From positions 1 through 9,887 of the forward strand of contig URWG01000060.1 in assembly GCA_900551495.1 (NCBI GenBank): DNA of 9,887 nt. The letters run 5' to 3'. The notes beneath the pieces are model-generated. The model did no database searches and was not told where the DNA came from. It saw only the letters and a list, made by a program, of their open reading frames with translations. Shown in pieces: positions 1 to 6,645 of this stretch. Source of the stretch: an uncultured Eubacteriales bacterium (GTDB taxonomy: Bacteria > Bacillota > Clostridia > Oscillospirales > Oscillospiraceae). Each line of letters begins with the position of its first letter. Positions within the stretch are counted from its first letter, which is position 1. The position numbers and the translations under genes were made by a program.

Positions 1-1350
1 CCCCCCGGCTCGTCGATCAAGCCGATCTCCGTCTATGCCCCCGCGCTGGATGCCGGTGTCGTTACCCCCGCGACCGCCTTTGAGGACTCCCCCTTCGACG
101 GCAACTGGCCGCAGAACGACTCGCGCAGCTACAGCGGTATGTGCCTTGTGCAGCGCGGTGTGACCAGCTCTCTGAATACAATCTCCGTCAAAACGCTCAA
201 TGCTCTCGGCTTACAGGCAAGCTATGACTTTCTGACGCAGAAGCTCGGCATTACCACGCTGGTTGACAGCGTGACCATCGGCGGTCGTGACTATACGGAC
301 ATTGCCTACGCTCCGCTGGCACTCGGCGAGCTGACCTTCGGCTTGACCGTCCGCGAAATGACGCAGGCATATGCGACCTTCCCGAACATGGGCACCTTCC
401 GCGAGGCGCGCACCTATACCCGCGTCGAGGATCCGGACGGCAAGCTCGTTTTGGACAATTCGCAGGAGAGCCACACCGCCATCAGCGAGCACGCGGCGTT
501 CTACGTCAACAGTATGCTGACCGACGCCGTATCCTACGGCACCGGCACCCCCGCCTATAAGGACAACGTTGCCGTAGCCGGTAAGACCGGTACCTCCGGC
601 AACAACCAGACCCGCTGGTTTGCGGGCTACACCCCCTACTACACCGCCGTCGTATGGTGCGGCTACGATGAACCGGAGCAGGTCATTCTCTCCGGCTCCT
701 ACACCAACCCCGCCATTACCATGTGGCGTCAGGTCATGGACCCGCTGCACGCGTCGCTGGAGTACCGCTCCTTTACCGAGGCGGAGGGCTACGGCTGGTA
801 CAGCGTCTGCTCCGACTGCGGCGGCTATGCGACCGAGGCTTGCGAAAAGGACATCCGCGACAACGGCAGAGGTCGTGTGACCTCCCTGCGGCTGTTCTAC
901 GAGGACGCGCCCTCCTTTAGCTGCACCTGCCACACACTCGTAAAGATCTGCGGCGAATCCGGCAAGATCGCGAATGAATACTGCGAGCACGTCGAGGGCA
1001 ACGAGATCAAGGAAGTCGGTAAGCTGATCTACAACAAGGATTGGAAGGTCAACAAGGACGCTCCTTACGTCTATAAGGAGGACGACCCCGACGCCGTCTG
1101 CTCCATCCACGGGCCGGACTCCACGGAGAACACCGAGCCGACGGAGAAGCCGACCGAGCCGAAACCGACCGATCCGAAGCCGACGGAACCGAAACCCACC
1201 GAACCCAAGCCGACAGAGCCGACGACTCCCCCGACCGAACCGCCGACAACGCCTCCGACCGAGGCACCCGCACCGGCACCGACTGAGCCGTCGGCAGCGG
1301 CGCCGCCGGATGTGACGCAGTGGTTCGAGCGACGGGAGATCGACCTATAA
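1..1350 (+). CDS. Class A penicillin-binding protein (PBP1A-like), C-terminal part; 5' end outside window
   Basis: Extracytoplasmic peptidoglycan synthase; only the D,D-transpeptidase domain and tail are in the window (449 residues plus stop). The reading frame is open from base 1, so the ATG at 139 is internal and not the start. All three penicillin-binding motifs are visible: SxxK as SSIK at bases 10-21 (the first Ser is the acyl-enzyme nucleophile, followed by PISVYAPALD as in other class A PBPs), SxN as SLN at 169-177, and KTG at 583-591 in VAGKTGTSG. The glycosyltransferase domain expected N-terminally is cut off. After the catalytic domain comes a segment with eight cysteines (codons between 808 and 1101), then a Thr-Glu-Pro-Lys-rich tail (about 1132-1290) and a short end, DVTQWFERREIDL. 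Such tails occur in clostridial PBP1A proteins and may lie in or span the wall; that role is inference. The methyltransferase gene follows 25 bases downstream. Confidence 0.93.
   Translation, partial: PPGSSIKPISVYAPALDAGVVTPATAFEDSPFDGNWPQNDSRSYSGMCLVQRGVTSSLNTISVKTLNALGLQASYDFLTQKLGITTLVDSVTIGGRDYTDIAYAPLALGELTFGLTVREMTQAYATFPNMGTFREARTYTRVEDPDGKLVLDNSQESHTAISEHAAFYVNSMLTDAVSYGTGTPAYKDNVAVAGKTGTSGNNQTRWFAGYTPYYTAVVWCGYDEPEQVILSGSYTNPAITMWRQVMDPLHASLEYRSFTEAEGYGWYSVCSDCGGYATEACEKDIRDNGRGRVTSLRLFYEDAPSFSCTCHTLVKICGESGKIANEYCEHVEGNEIKEVGKLIYNKDWKVNKDAPYVYKEDDPDAVCSIHGPDSTENTEPTEKPTEPKPTDPKPTEPKPTEPKPTEPTTPPTEPPTTPPTEAPAPAPTEPSAAAPPDVTQWFERREIDL
1132..1290 (+). repeat. Degenerate tandem repeat coding for the TEPKP-type tail of the PBP
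   Basis: Seen directly: 15-base units coding for Thr-Glu/Asp-Pro-Lys-Pro follow one another at 1153-1167, 1168-1182, 1183-1197 and 1198-1212. They are flanked by variants TEP, TEKP, TEPTTPP, TEPPTTPP, TEAPAPAP and TEPS. The units differ mainly at third codon positions, so the peptide is better conserved than the DNA. A low-complexity, proline-rich, mildly charged segment like this is expected to be extended and surface-exposed. Copy number may vary between strains by slippage (inference). Confidence 0.85.
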
Positions 1351-1375
1351 TCAACAGACAGGAGAACACACCGCT

Positions 1376-2239
1376 ATGTGGAAGGCAGATCAGTGGAAGG
1401 ATTATGAGGTGCTTGACACCTCCGACGGGGAAAAGCTGGAGCGCTGGGGAAGGTATTACCTTGTGCGCCCCGACCCGCAAGTGATCTGGCTGACGCCGAA
1501 GGAGCACCCGCGCTGGCGCAGCTTTGACGCCCGCTACTCCCGCTCTGCCACCGGCGGCGGGCAGTGGTCACAGCACCGTCTGCCCGAGCGCTGGCAGGTC
1601 CGCTACCGCGATCTGACCTTCAACGTTAAGCCCATGAACTTCAAGCACACGGGCGTTTTCCCGGAGCAGGCGGCAAACTGGGATTTCATCGACGCGCAAA
1701 TCCGCGCCGCCTGCCGCCCGATCTCCGTCCTGAACCTCTTTGCCTACACCGGCGGCGCAACGCTGGCGGCGGCAAGGGCAGGCGCATCGGTCTGCCATGT
1801 GGACGCGGCGAAGGGCATGGTCGCGTGGGCACGGGAAAACGCCGCCTCCTCCGGTCTGTCCGACGCACCGATCCGCTGGATCATCGACGACTGCGCGAAA
1901 TTTGTCGAGCGTGAGATCAAGCGCGGACGGCGCTACGACGCGGTCATCATGGACCCGCCCTCCTACGGCAGAGGTCCCTCCGGCGAAATTTGGAAGCTGG
2001 AAAAGGATCTTTACCCGTTTTTGAAGCTGGTCGCGGGCGTTTTGTCCGACGATCCTCTATTTTTCATTATCAACTCCTACACAACGGGTCTTGCCCCCTC
2101 GGTACTGACCTGCCTTTTGGACAGTCTCATTACGCCGCGCTTCGGCGGGACGAGCGTTTCCGACGAGCTTGGGCTTCCCGTAACGGGTTCCCGACTGGTG
2201 CTCCCCTGCGGCGCGACCGGTCGGTGGACAAGCAAATAA
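1376..2239 (+). CDS. Class I SAM-dependent methyltransferase, RlmI/RlmK-like (COG1092-type)
   Basis: Likely cytoplasmic S-adenosylmethionine-dependent methyltransferase of 287 residues. The Rossmann-type SAM site shows as VLNLFAYTGGATL (residues 118-130, motif I), HVDAAKGM with the ribose-contacting acidic residue (D143), an acidic DDCAKF stretch (171-176), and the DPPSY catalytic motif (193-197). A DPP-aromatic motif is typical of enzymes that methylate a base nitrogen or an rRNA base. A conserved-looking HTGVFPEQAANWDF precedes motif I, and GLPVTGSRLVLPCGATGRW closes the protein. RlmI and RlmK proteins are longer and carry an N-terminal PUA or other RNA-binding domain; here only about 90 residues precede the SAM fold and I see no PUA. 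The substrate is therefore unknown; an rRNA target is inference. The ATG is set by AGGAG at 1360-1364, 11 bases upstream. The gene sits between the PBP and ecfA1, 19 bases before the latter. Confidence 0.85.
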   Translation: MWKADQWKDYEVLDTSDGEKLERWGRYYLVRPDPQVIWLTPKEHPRWRSFDARYSRSATGGGQWSQHRLPERWQVRYRDLTFNVKPMNFKHTGVFPEQAANWDFIDAQIRAACRPISVLNLFAYTGGATLAAARAGASVCHVDAAKGMVAWARENAASSGLSDAPIRWIIDDCAKFVEREIKRGRRYDAVIMDPPSYGRGPSGEIWKLEKDLYPFLKLVAGVLSDDPLFFIINSYTTGLAPSVLTCLLDSLITPRFGGTSVSDELGLPVTGSRLVLPCGATGRWTSK

Positions 2240-2258
2240 ATCAGAACGGACATTCACT

Positions 2259-3104
2259 ATGAGCGAAGCAATTCTTGCGGAAAATCTGCAATTTTCCTAT
2301 TCCCAATCCGAGGGCGCGCATCTCTCGGTCTTTGACGGCTTGAATCTTCAGATCGCCGAGGGCAGCTTTGTTGCCGTCTTGGGGCGCAACGGCTGCGGAA
2401 AATCCACGCTTGCCAAGCACTTTAACGCCGTGCTGCTCCCTGAGGGCGGCTGCGTTCGCGTGTTCGGCATGGATACCGCCGACGAAGCGCTCCTGCTGGA
2501 CATTCGGCGCACGGTCGGCATGGTCTTTCAGAACCCCGACAACCAGATGGTCGCAAACGTGGTCGAGGAGGACGTTGCCTTCGCGCCGGAAAATCTCGGT
2601 GTGCCTTCGGACGAAATCCGCCGCCGCGTGGACGAGGCGCTCAGAGCCGTCGGTATGTACGACTACCGCGAGCACGCGCCGCACCTGCTTTCGGGCGGGC
2701 AAAAGCAGCGCGTCGCCATTGCCGGCGTGATCGCGATGGAGCCGCGGTGCATCGTTCTTGACGAGCCGACCGCAATGCTCGACCCGCAGGGACGCGAGGA
2801 GGTGCTCTCCACGATCGAACGGCTCAACCGTGAGAAGGGCATCACCGTCGTTTTGATTACCCATCACATGACAGAAGCGATCCGTGCCCAACGCGTGATC
2901 GTCATGGACGGCGGGAAAATCCTTCTGGACGGTACGCCGCAGGAGGTTTTTCCCAACGTCGAAGCGCTGCAAAGCGCCGGTCTGAACGTACCGGCGACCA
3001 CGCAGCTGCTCTATGCCCTGCGTCGGGAGGGTGAGGACCTTCCCCTCGAGGCGCTTTCCATTGAAGCTTGTGCGCAGGCACTTTGCTCTTGGGCGAAGGC
3101 TTGA
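2259..3104 (+). CDS. ecfA1: Energy-coupling factor transporter ATPase EcfA1
   Basis: First of two cytoplasmic ABC ATPases that power an ECF-type importer of vitamins or metal ions by hydrolysing ATP and driving movement of EcfT and the S subunit. The 281-residue protein shows Walker A GRNGCGKS (42-49), a Q-loop in VFQNPDNQ (Q91), signature LSGGQ (144-148), Walker B IVLDEP with D168 and catalytic E169, a D-loop LDP (174-176) and the H-loop His at H202 in THHM. The NPDNQM signature after the Q-loop is typical of EcfA1 rather than other ABC ATPases. About 75 residues follow the H-loop, as in family members of this length. The start at 2259 fits the family N-terminus, but no clear Shine-Dalgarno sequence lies before it, only a weak GGAC; translation may couple to the upstream methyltransferase. 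ecfA2 follows after 18 bases. Confidence 0.95.
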   Translation: MSEAILAENLQFSYSQSEGAHLSVFDGLNLQIAEGSFVAVLGRNGCGKSTLAKHFNAVLLPEGGCVRVFGMDTADEALLLDIRRTVGMVFQNPDNQMVANVVEEDVAFAPENLGVPSDEIRRRVDEALRAVGMYDYREHAPHLLSGGQKQRVAIAGVIAMEPRCIVLDEPTAMLDPQGREEVLSTIERLNREKGITVVLITHHMTEAIRAQRVIVMDGGKILLDGTPQEVFPNVEALQSAGLNVPATTQLLYALRREGEDLPLEALSIEACAQALCSWAKA

Positions 3105-3110
3105 CCACAG

Positions 3111-3117
3111 AAGGAGG
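3111..3117 (+). promoter_or_regulatory. Ribosome binding site of ecfA2, deciding a TTG start
   Basis: AAGGAGG is a near-perfect Shine-Dalgarno sequence, lying 5 bases before the TTG at 3123. No ATG or GTG lies in frame at a comparable distance before the conserved IIEVRDLCHTY region, so TTG is the best start. The pair of strong site and weak start codon suggests tuned translation (inference). Confidence 0.8.
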
Positions 3118-3122
3118 CTCCC

Positions 3123-3992
3123 TTGTCATCTGCAATCATCGAGGTCCGCGACCTCTGCCATACCTACAGCGCGGGCACGCCCTTTGAGCACACCGCGCTG
3201 AAGCATCTGAATTTCAGTGTTGAAAAGGGTGAATTTCTCGGAATCATCGGTCACACCGGTTCCGGAAAATCCACCCTCATCCAGCATCTGAACGGTCTTT
3301 TGAAGCCCTCCGTCGGCGACGTTTTACTCGACGGCGAGAGCATTTGGAAGGACAAGCAGACCACCCGCGCCGCCCGCTTTCGCGTCGGGCTGGTCTTTCA
3401 ATATCCCGAGTATCAGCTCTTTGAGGACACGGTGTTTCGCGACATCGCCTTCGGTCCGAAAAACATGGGGCTGGACGAGCGGGAGATCCGTCGGCGCGTG
3501 CTGCGGGCGGCGGAGTTTGCGGGCGTTGACCCGGCTGCGCTGGACAAATCGCCCTTTGACCTCTCCGGCGGTCAGAAGCGCCGCGTCGCCATCGCCGGTG
3601 TGATTGCGATGGAGCCGGAGATCGTCGTTTTTGACGAACCGACAGCTGGGCTTGACCCTGCGGGCTGCGCGTCGATCTTGGAGAATATCCGTGCCTACCG
3701 TGAGGCGACCGGCGCAACGATCCTGATGGTCAGCCACTCGATGGACGACGTCGCAGCCATGGCAGACCGCCTGCTCGTGCTCAATCAGGGTGAAATCTCC
3801 CGGCTTGCACCGCCCGAGGAGGTATTCTCCCACGCCGAACAGCTCAAGGCGATCGGGCTGACCGTTCCGCAGGTCACGCAGCTTTTCCTCCGCCTTTGCG
3901 AGCTGGGGCTGCCCGTCAACCCCGCGACCTACACCCTCGACGACGCGCTTCATCAGCTTCGGGCGCTGAAGAAAGGCGGGCGCAAATGCTGA
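3123..3992 (+). CDS. ecfA2: Energy-coupling factor transporter ATPase EcfA2
   Basis: Second ATPase of the ECF importer; it pairs with EcfA1 as a heterodimer beneath EcfT. In the 289-residue product, Walker A is GHTGSGKST (43-51), the Q-loop is VFQYPEYQLF (Q93), the signature is LSGGQ (147-151), Walker B is VVFDEP with D171 and E172, and the H-loop is H205 in VSHSM. QYPEYQLF after the Q-loop is the classic EcfA2 hallmark and separates it from EcfA1, which has QNPDNQM here. Translation starts at TTG behind AAGGAGG. The 3' end overlaps ecfT: the ATG of ecfT at 3986 lies inside the last codons and the TGA ends at 3992, so the two are probably translationally coupled, in line with a fixed A2:T stoichiometry. 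Confidence 0.95.
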   Translation: MSSAIIEVRDLCHTYSAGTPFEHTALKHLNFSVEKGEFLGIIGHTGSGKSTLIQHLNGLLKPSVGDVLLDGESIWKDKQTTRAARFRVGLVFQYPEYQLFEDTVFRDIAFGPKNMGLDEREIRRRVLRAAEFAGVDPAALDKSPFDLSGGQKRRVAIAGVIAMEPEIVVFDEPTAGLDPAGCASILENIRAYREATGATILMVSHSMDDVAAMADRLLVLNQGEISRLAPPEEVFSHAEQLKAIGLTVPQVTQLFLRLCELGLPVNPATYTLDDALHQLRALKKGGRKC

Positions 3993-4789
3993 AGGACATT
4001 ACCCTCGGGCAGTATTTCCCCGGAAATACCCCCGTTCATCGCCTTGACCCCCGCACAAAGCTGCTGCTGGTGCTCTTCTATATCGTGGCGCTGTTTCTCT
4101 GCAAGTGGTTTTTCTCCTATGGGCTGATGGCGCTGTTTCTCGTTACCGCCGTCGTGCTTTCGCGCATTCGTCCGAAGGCACTGCTGCGGGGCTTGAAGCC
4201 GCTGCTGATTATCATTATTTTTACCGCGCTGCTCAATCTGTTTTACACCGACGGCGAGATTCTGGCGCAGTGGTGGATCTTCCGCATCACGAAGGAGGGC
4301 ATCATCAACGCCTTCTTCCTCGTGCTCCGCATTATGCTGCTGGTCATGGGGACCTTCCTCCTGACCTATACCACCTCGCCGATCGCGCTGACCGACGGGC
4401 TGGAATCGCTCCTCTCCCCCCTCAAGCTGCTGCACTTCCCCGTGCATGAGCTTGCGATGATGATGAGCATTGCCCTGCGCTTTATCCCGACGCTGATTGA
4501 GGAGACCGACAAAATCATCTCCGCGCAGAAAGCCCGCGGCGCCGACTTTGAGACGGGCAACATCTTCCGCCGTGCCAAGGCGCTGATCCCGATTCTCGTA
4601 CCGCTGTTTGTCAGCGCGTTTCGCCGCGCCGACGAGCTGGCTACGGCAATGGAGTGCCGCTGCTACCACGGCGGCAAGGGGCGCACAAAGCTCAAGCAGC
4701 TCCGCTTCCGCACCGGCGACATTGTGGCGCTGCTGCTCGGGGCGCTTGTGCTGGCAGGTGTGATCGTCCTGCGCTGCTTCGGACTGTAG
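3986..4789 (+). CDS. ecfT: Energy-coupling factor transporter transmembrane protein EcfT
   Basis: Membrane scaffold that joins the two ATPases to interchangeable substrate-binding S subunits. I choose the ATG at 3986, which gives 267 residues starting MLKDITLGQY, close to the usual family length. The open frame extends upstream to 3896, but that part only shadows ecfA2. The purine-rich AAAGGCGGG around 3972-3980 can serve as ribosome binding site. Hydrophobic segments are visible at about residues 25-60, 72-88, 107-128 and 243-262, with further membrane-associated helices between. The first coupling motif is intact as KARGAD (ARG at 183-185). The second, often EARGY, appears as ECRCYHGGKGRT (223-234), keeping the central Arg and the Tyr. 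No S subunit gene is in the window, so the module probably serves several unlinked S subunits (group II). The stop codon overlaps the truA ribosome binding site. Confidence 0.94.
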   Translation: MLKDITLGQYFPGNTPVHRLDPRTKLLLVLFYIVALFLCKWFFSYGLMALFLVTAVVLSRIRPKALLRGLKPLLIIIIFTALLNLFYTDGEILAQWWIFRITKEGIINAFFLVLRIMLLVMGTFLLTYTTSPIALTDGLESLLSPLKLLHFPVHELAMMMSIALRFIPTLIEETDKIISAQKARGADFETGNIFRRAKALIPILVPLFVSAFRRADELATAMECRCYHGGKGRTKLKQLRFRTGDIVALLLGALVLAGVIVLRCFGL

Positions 4790-4794
4790 GAGGA
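4788..4794 (+). promoter_or_regulatory. Ribosome binding site of truA overlapping the ecfT stop codon
   Basis: AGGAGGA starts within the TAG stop codon of ecfT (4787-4789) and ends 5 bases before the truA ATG at 4800. The arrangement supports co-transcription and possible ribosome hand-over from ecfT to truA. Confidence 0.8.
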
Positions 4795-4799
4795 CCGTT

Positions 4800-5564
4800 A
4801 TGCGGAATATTGCTCTGTTTCTCAAATATGACGGCTCGGCATATCACGGCTGGCAGGTACAGAAGAACGCCCGCACCGTCGCGCAGACCATCGAGGAGGC
4901 GACCGCCCGCGTGGTGGGGCACCGCGTGCATCTGACCGGCTGCGGACGGACGGATGCGGGCGTCCATGCCCGCGTCTATGTCGCCAACTTCCGCACCGAC
5001 AGCCGTATCCCGACCGACCGTCTCCCCTATGCGCTCAACACACACCTGCCGCAGGATATTCTGATCTACGACGCGCGGGAGGTGCATGATGGCTTCAACG
5101 CCATCGGCTCCTGCGTTCGAAAGGAATACACCTATCAAATTTACAACTCCCGTATGCGCGACCCGTTCTATGTCAATCGCGCGTGGTTTTATCCCAAGCA
5201 CCTTGACGAAGCCGTCATGCGCCGCGCCGCAGAGCAGTTTGTCGGAACGCACGATTTTGCCGCCGTCCGCTCGGTCGGAACGGACGTTAAATCCACCGTT
5301 CGGACGGTGTATCACTTTGAGGTGGAACGTCGGGACGAGCTGATCCTCTGCCGCATCTGTGCAAACGGTTTTCTTTACAACATGGCACGCGCCATGACCG
5401 GTACGGCAGTTTATGCCGCCGAGGGTAAGATCGACCCCGGCGAGATCGGCGCGATTTTGCAGCGCGGCGACCGCACCGCTGCCGGACCGACGGTTCCCCC
5501 GGGCGGCTTATTCATGACCCAGCTTTGGTATGACGACGGAAAGGAAGTATTTCATGTCCGCTAA
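4800..5564 (+). CDS. truA: tRNA pseudouridine(38-40) synthase TruA
   Basis: Isomerises uridines 38, 39 and 40 in the anticodon stem-loop of many tRNAs to pseudouridine, acting in the cytoplasm without cofactor. The 254-residue length is typical. N-terminal YDGSAYHGWQ (10-19) is a family hallmark. The catalytic motif GRTDAGVHA (49-57) contains the nucleophilic Asp, D52. RKEYTYQIY and FLYNMAR further on match conserved TruA segments that contact tRNA and shape the active site, and the C-terminal APPGGLFM-like region appears as VPPGGLFM. The residue before GRTD is Cys (TGCGRTD) where Ser is common, which I take as harmless variation. The gene directly follows ecfT, a frequent arrangement in Firmicutes, where ribosomal protein genes rplM-rpsI often come next. 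Here they are absent and the next gene overlaps truA by 11 bases. Confidence 0.95.
   Translation: MRNIALFLKYDGSAYHGWQVQKNARTVAQTIEEATARVVGHRVHLTGCGRTDAGVHARVYVANFRTDSRIPTDRLPYALNTHLPQDILIYDAREVHDGFNAIGSCVRKEYTYQIYNSRMRDPFYVNRAWFYPKHLDEAVMRRAAEQFVGTHDFAAVRSVGTDVKSTVRTVYHFEVERRDELILCRICANGFLYNMARAMTGTAVYAAEGKIDPGEIGAILQRGDRTAAGPTVPPGGLFMTQLWYDDGKEVFHVR
5541..5547 (+). promoter_or_regulatory. Ribosome binding site selecting the start at 5554
   Basis: AAGGAAG lies inside the end of truA, 6 bases before the ATG at 5554. An in-frame ATG at 5530 would add only MTTERKYF and has no comparable site at the right distance, so 5554 is preferred. Confidence 0.65.
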
Positions 5565-6621
5565 CGTGCATCGCACGGCGCAGACAGAGAGAAAACGCCC
5601 GTGGCTCTGCTTCGGCATTGCCTTTTCCCTGATTTTCTTTGCATTTTTCCTTGTGCTATCCGTAACCACGCCGCTGCTCGACCCGATACGGCGGCACTTC
5701 TCCTCCCCCGTCTCCTTTCCGATCGCGGAAGGGGCGCTTGCCGTTTCGGGCGACCGCTTGGTCTGCGCGGGCGAAAACGCGCTTTGGCTCTACGCTTCGG
5801 ACGGCACGGGTACAGAGTATCCCGCAGATTTTTCCGCGCCGCGCTTTCCTTCCGACGGCAAACAGCTTTTGGTGTTTGACGCCGACGGAACGACCTATGC
5901 GCGGCTGTCCGAGGGCGACGAGCCTGTCCTCTCCGACGCGGAGGGCACGCTTTTTGACGCCGATGTCGCAGAGCGCGGCGAGTACGCCCTTTTACTTGAT
6001 ACGGTGGATTACCGCGCCGTTTTGGAGGTTCGCGACGCTGAGGGTGCACTGCGGTTTCGGCACCGCTCCAAGACCGCCTTTCTGAACACCTGTGCGCTCT
6101 CTCCCGACGCGTCGCTGGTCGCAGCCACGGCACTCGGGCAGCGCGAGGCGGAATTTGAAAGCAGGCTCCTGCTCTTCTCGTGTGACTCCGACGGCGAGCC
6201 GACCGCGTGGACGCTTGAGGACGTGCCGTATGCCTGCGGCTTTTTATCCGAGAGCACGCTCTTTGTTTTCGGCAGTGCGGGGGTTTCCGTCTACCGCACG
6301 GACGGCGCTCTTTTGCAGTCGCTCCCCGAAGCCCGTCTTTTGGCGGCGGGCGACGGCTTGCTCCTTGCCGACGAGGACGGCACGGTGCAGGTCTTGGACG
6401 TGGACGGGACGCTCCGAGCCGCCGCCTCCGCAGACGGCGAGCCGATCGGCGGCGCCCTCTGCGGCGAATACCTTGTGCTTCAATTTGACGATTCTCTGCG
6501 CGTCTTTACGCGCGATCTTCTCCCGTGCGGTCAGACTGACGGCGCCGCTGCCTTCAGCCTTTGCAGCGACGGTACCGTTTGGTGCAGCAATGACCTGACC
6601 GTCACGCGATATATCCCATGA
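5554..6621 (+). CDS. Membrane-anchored beta-repeat protein, DUF5711-like
   Basis: Protein of 355 residues of unknown function. A basic N-terminus (RTAQTERKRP) leads into one hydrophobic segment at about residues 17-38, followed by a long domain expected outside the cytoplasm: a signal anchor with positive residues inside. The rest is built of short recurring blocks of the form (D)A/S/E-D-G-T/x followed by a beta strand, for example SDGTGTEYP, DADGTTYARL, DAEGTLFDAD, DAEGALRFRH, RTDGALLQSL, DEDGTVQVLD, DVDGTLRAAA and CSDGTVWC. This spacing resembles WD40/PQQ-type beta-propeller blades. The layout (one membrane segment plus propeller-like domain) fits DUF5711 proteins of Clostridia, but I assign the family from memory of the pattern, not a search. 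No catalytic motif is visible. The gene overlaps truA by 11 bases and ends 24 bases before clpE, so it is probably co-transcribed with both. A sensory or binding role at the envelope is only a guess. Confidence 0.75.
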   Translation: MSANVHRTAQTERKRPWLCFGIAFSLIFFAFFLVLSVTTPLLDPIRRHFSSPVSFPIAEGALAVSGDRLVCAGENALWLYASDGTGTEYPADFSAPRFPSDGKQLLVFDADGTTYARLSEGDEPVLSDAEGTLFDADVAERGEYALLLDTVDYRAVLEVRDAEGALRFRHRSKTAFLNTCALSPDASLVAATALGQREAEFESRLLLFSCDSDGEPTAWTLEDVPYACGFLSESTLFVFGSAGVSVYRTDGALLQSLPEARLLAAGDGLLLADEDGTVQVLDVDGTLRAAASADGEPIGGALCGEYLVLQFDDSLRVFTRDLLPCGQTDGAAAFSLCSDGTVWCSNDLTVTRYIP

Positions 6622-6631
6622 TTTTCCCTGT

Positions 6632-6639
6632 TAGGAGGT
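6632..6639 (+). promoter_or_regulatory. Ribosome binding site of the clpE-like gene
   Basis: TAGGAGGT is a near-perfect Shine-Dalgarno sequence 6 bases before the ATG at 6646. The 24 bases between the upstream stop and this start contain no CtsR heptanucleotide repeat and no CIRCE inverted repeat. Confidence 0.8.
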
Positions 6640-6645
6640 ATCCCG

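Noticed and set aside
211..1110. Long minus-strand open frame (299 codons) opposite the PBP gene
   Set aside because: GC-rich codon bias of the real gene leaves the opposite frame open; the translation is low in recognisable motifs, has no ribosome binding site and the plus strand carries unmistakable PBP motifs.
1132..1290. Tandem repeat considered as a CRISPR-like or minisatellite array
   Set aside because: Units are directly adjacent without spacers, keep the reading frame, and vary at third codon positions, so they are a coding repeat.
2279..2297. Inverted repeat GGAAAAT/ATTTTCC around CTGCA near the start of ecfA1, considered as operator or attenuator
   Set aside because: It lies wholly in codons for the conserved N-terminus, is AT-rich and short (7 bp), has no T-run, and one such repeat is expected by chance in a window of this size.
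3896..3985. N-terminal extension of EcfT by 30 codons
   Set aside because: The extension overlaps ecfA2, is Arg/Ala-rich and unlike EcfT; the ATG at 3986 gives the usual family length and N-terminus.
2259..4789. ABC module considered as a possible defence or antibiotic-efflux system
   Set aside because: The paired ATPases with EcfA1 and EcfA2 hallmark sequences, the EcfT partner and truA next door make a housekeeping ECF importer module far more likely.
2241..4825. Long minus-strand open frames opposite ecfA1, ecfA2 and ecfT (243, 209 and 290 codons)
   Set aside because: They mirror conserved ABC and EcfT genes, are rich in His, Arg, Asp and Gln as typical antisense shadows, and match no family I recognise.
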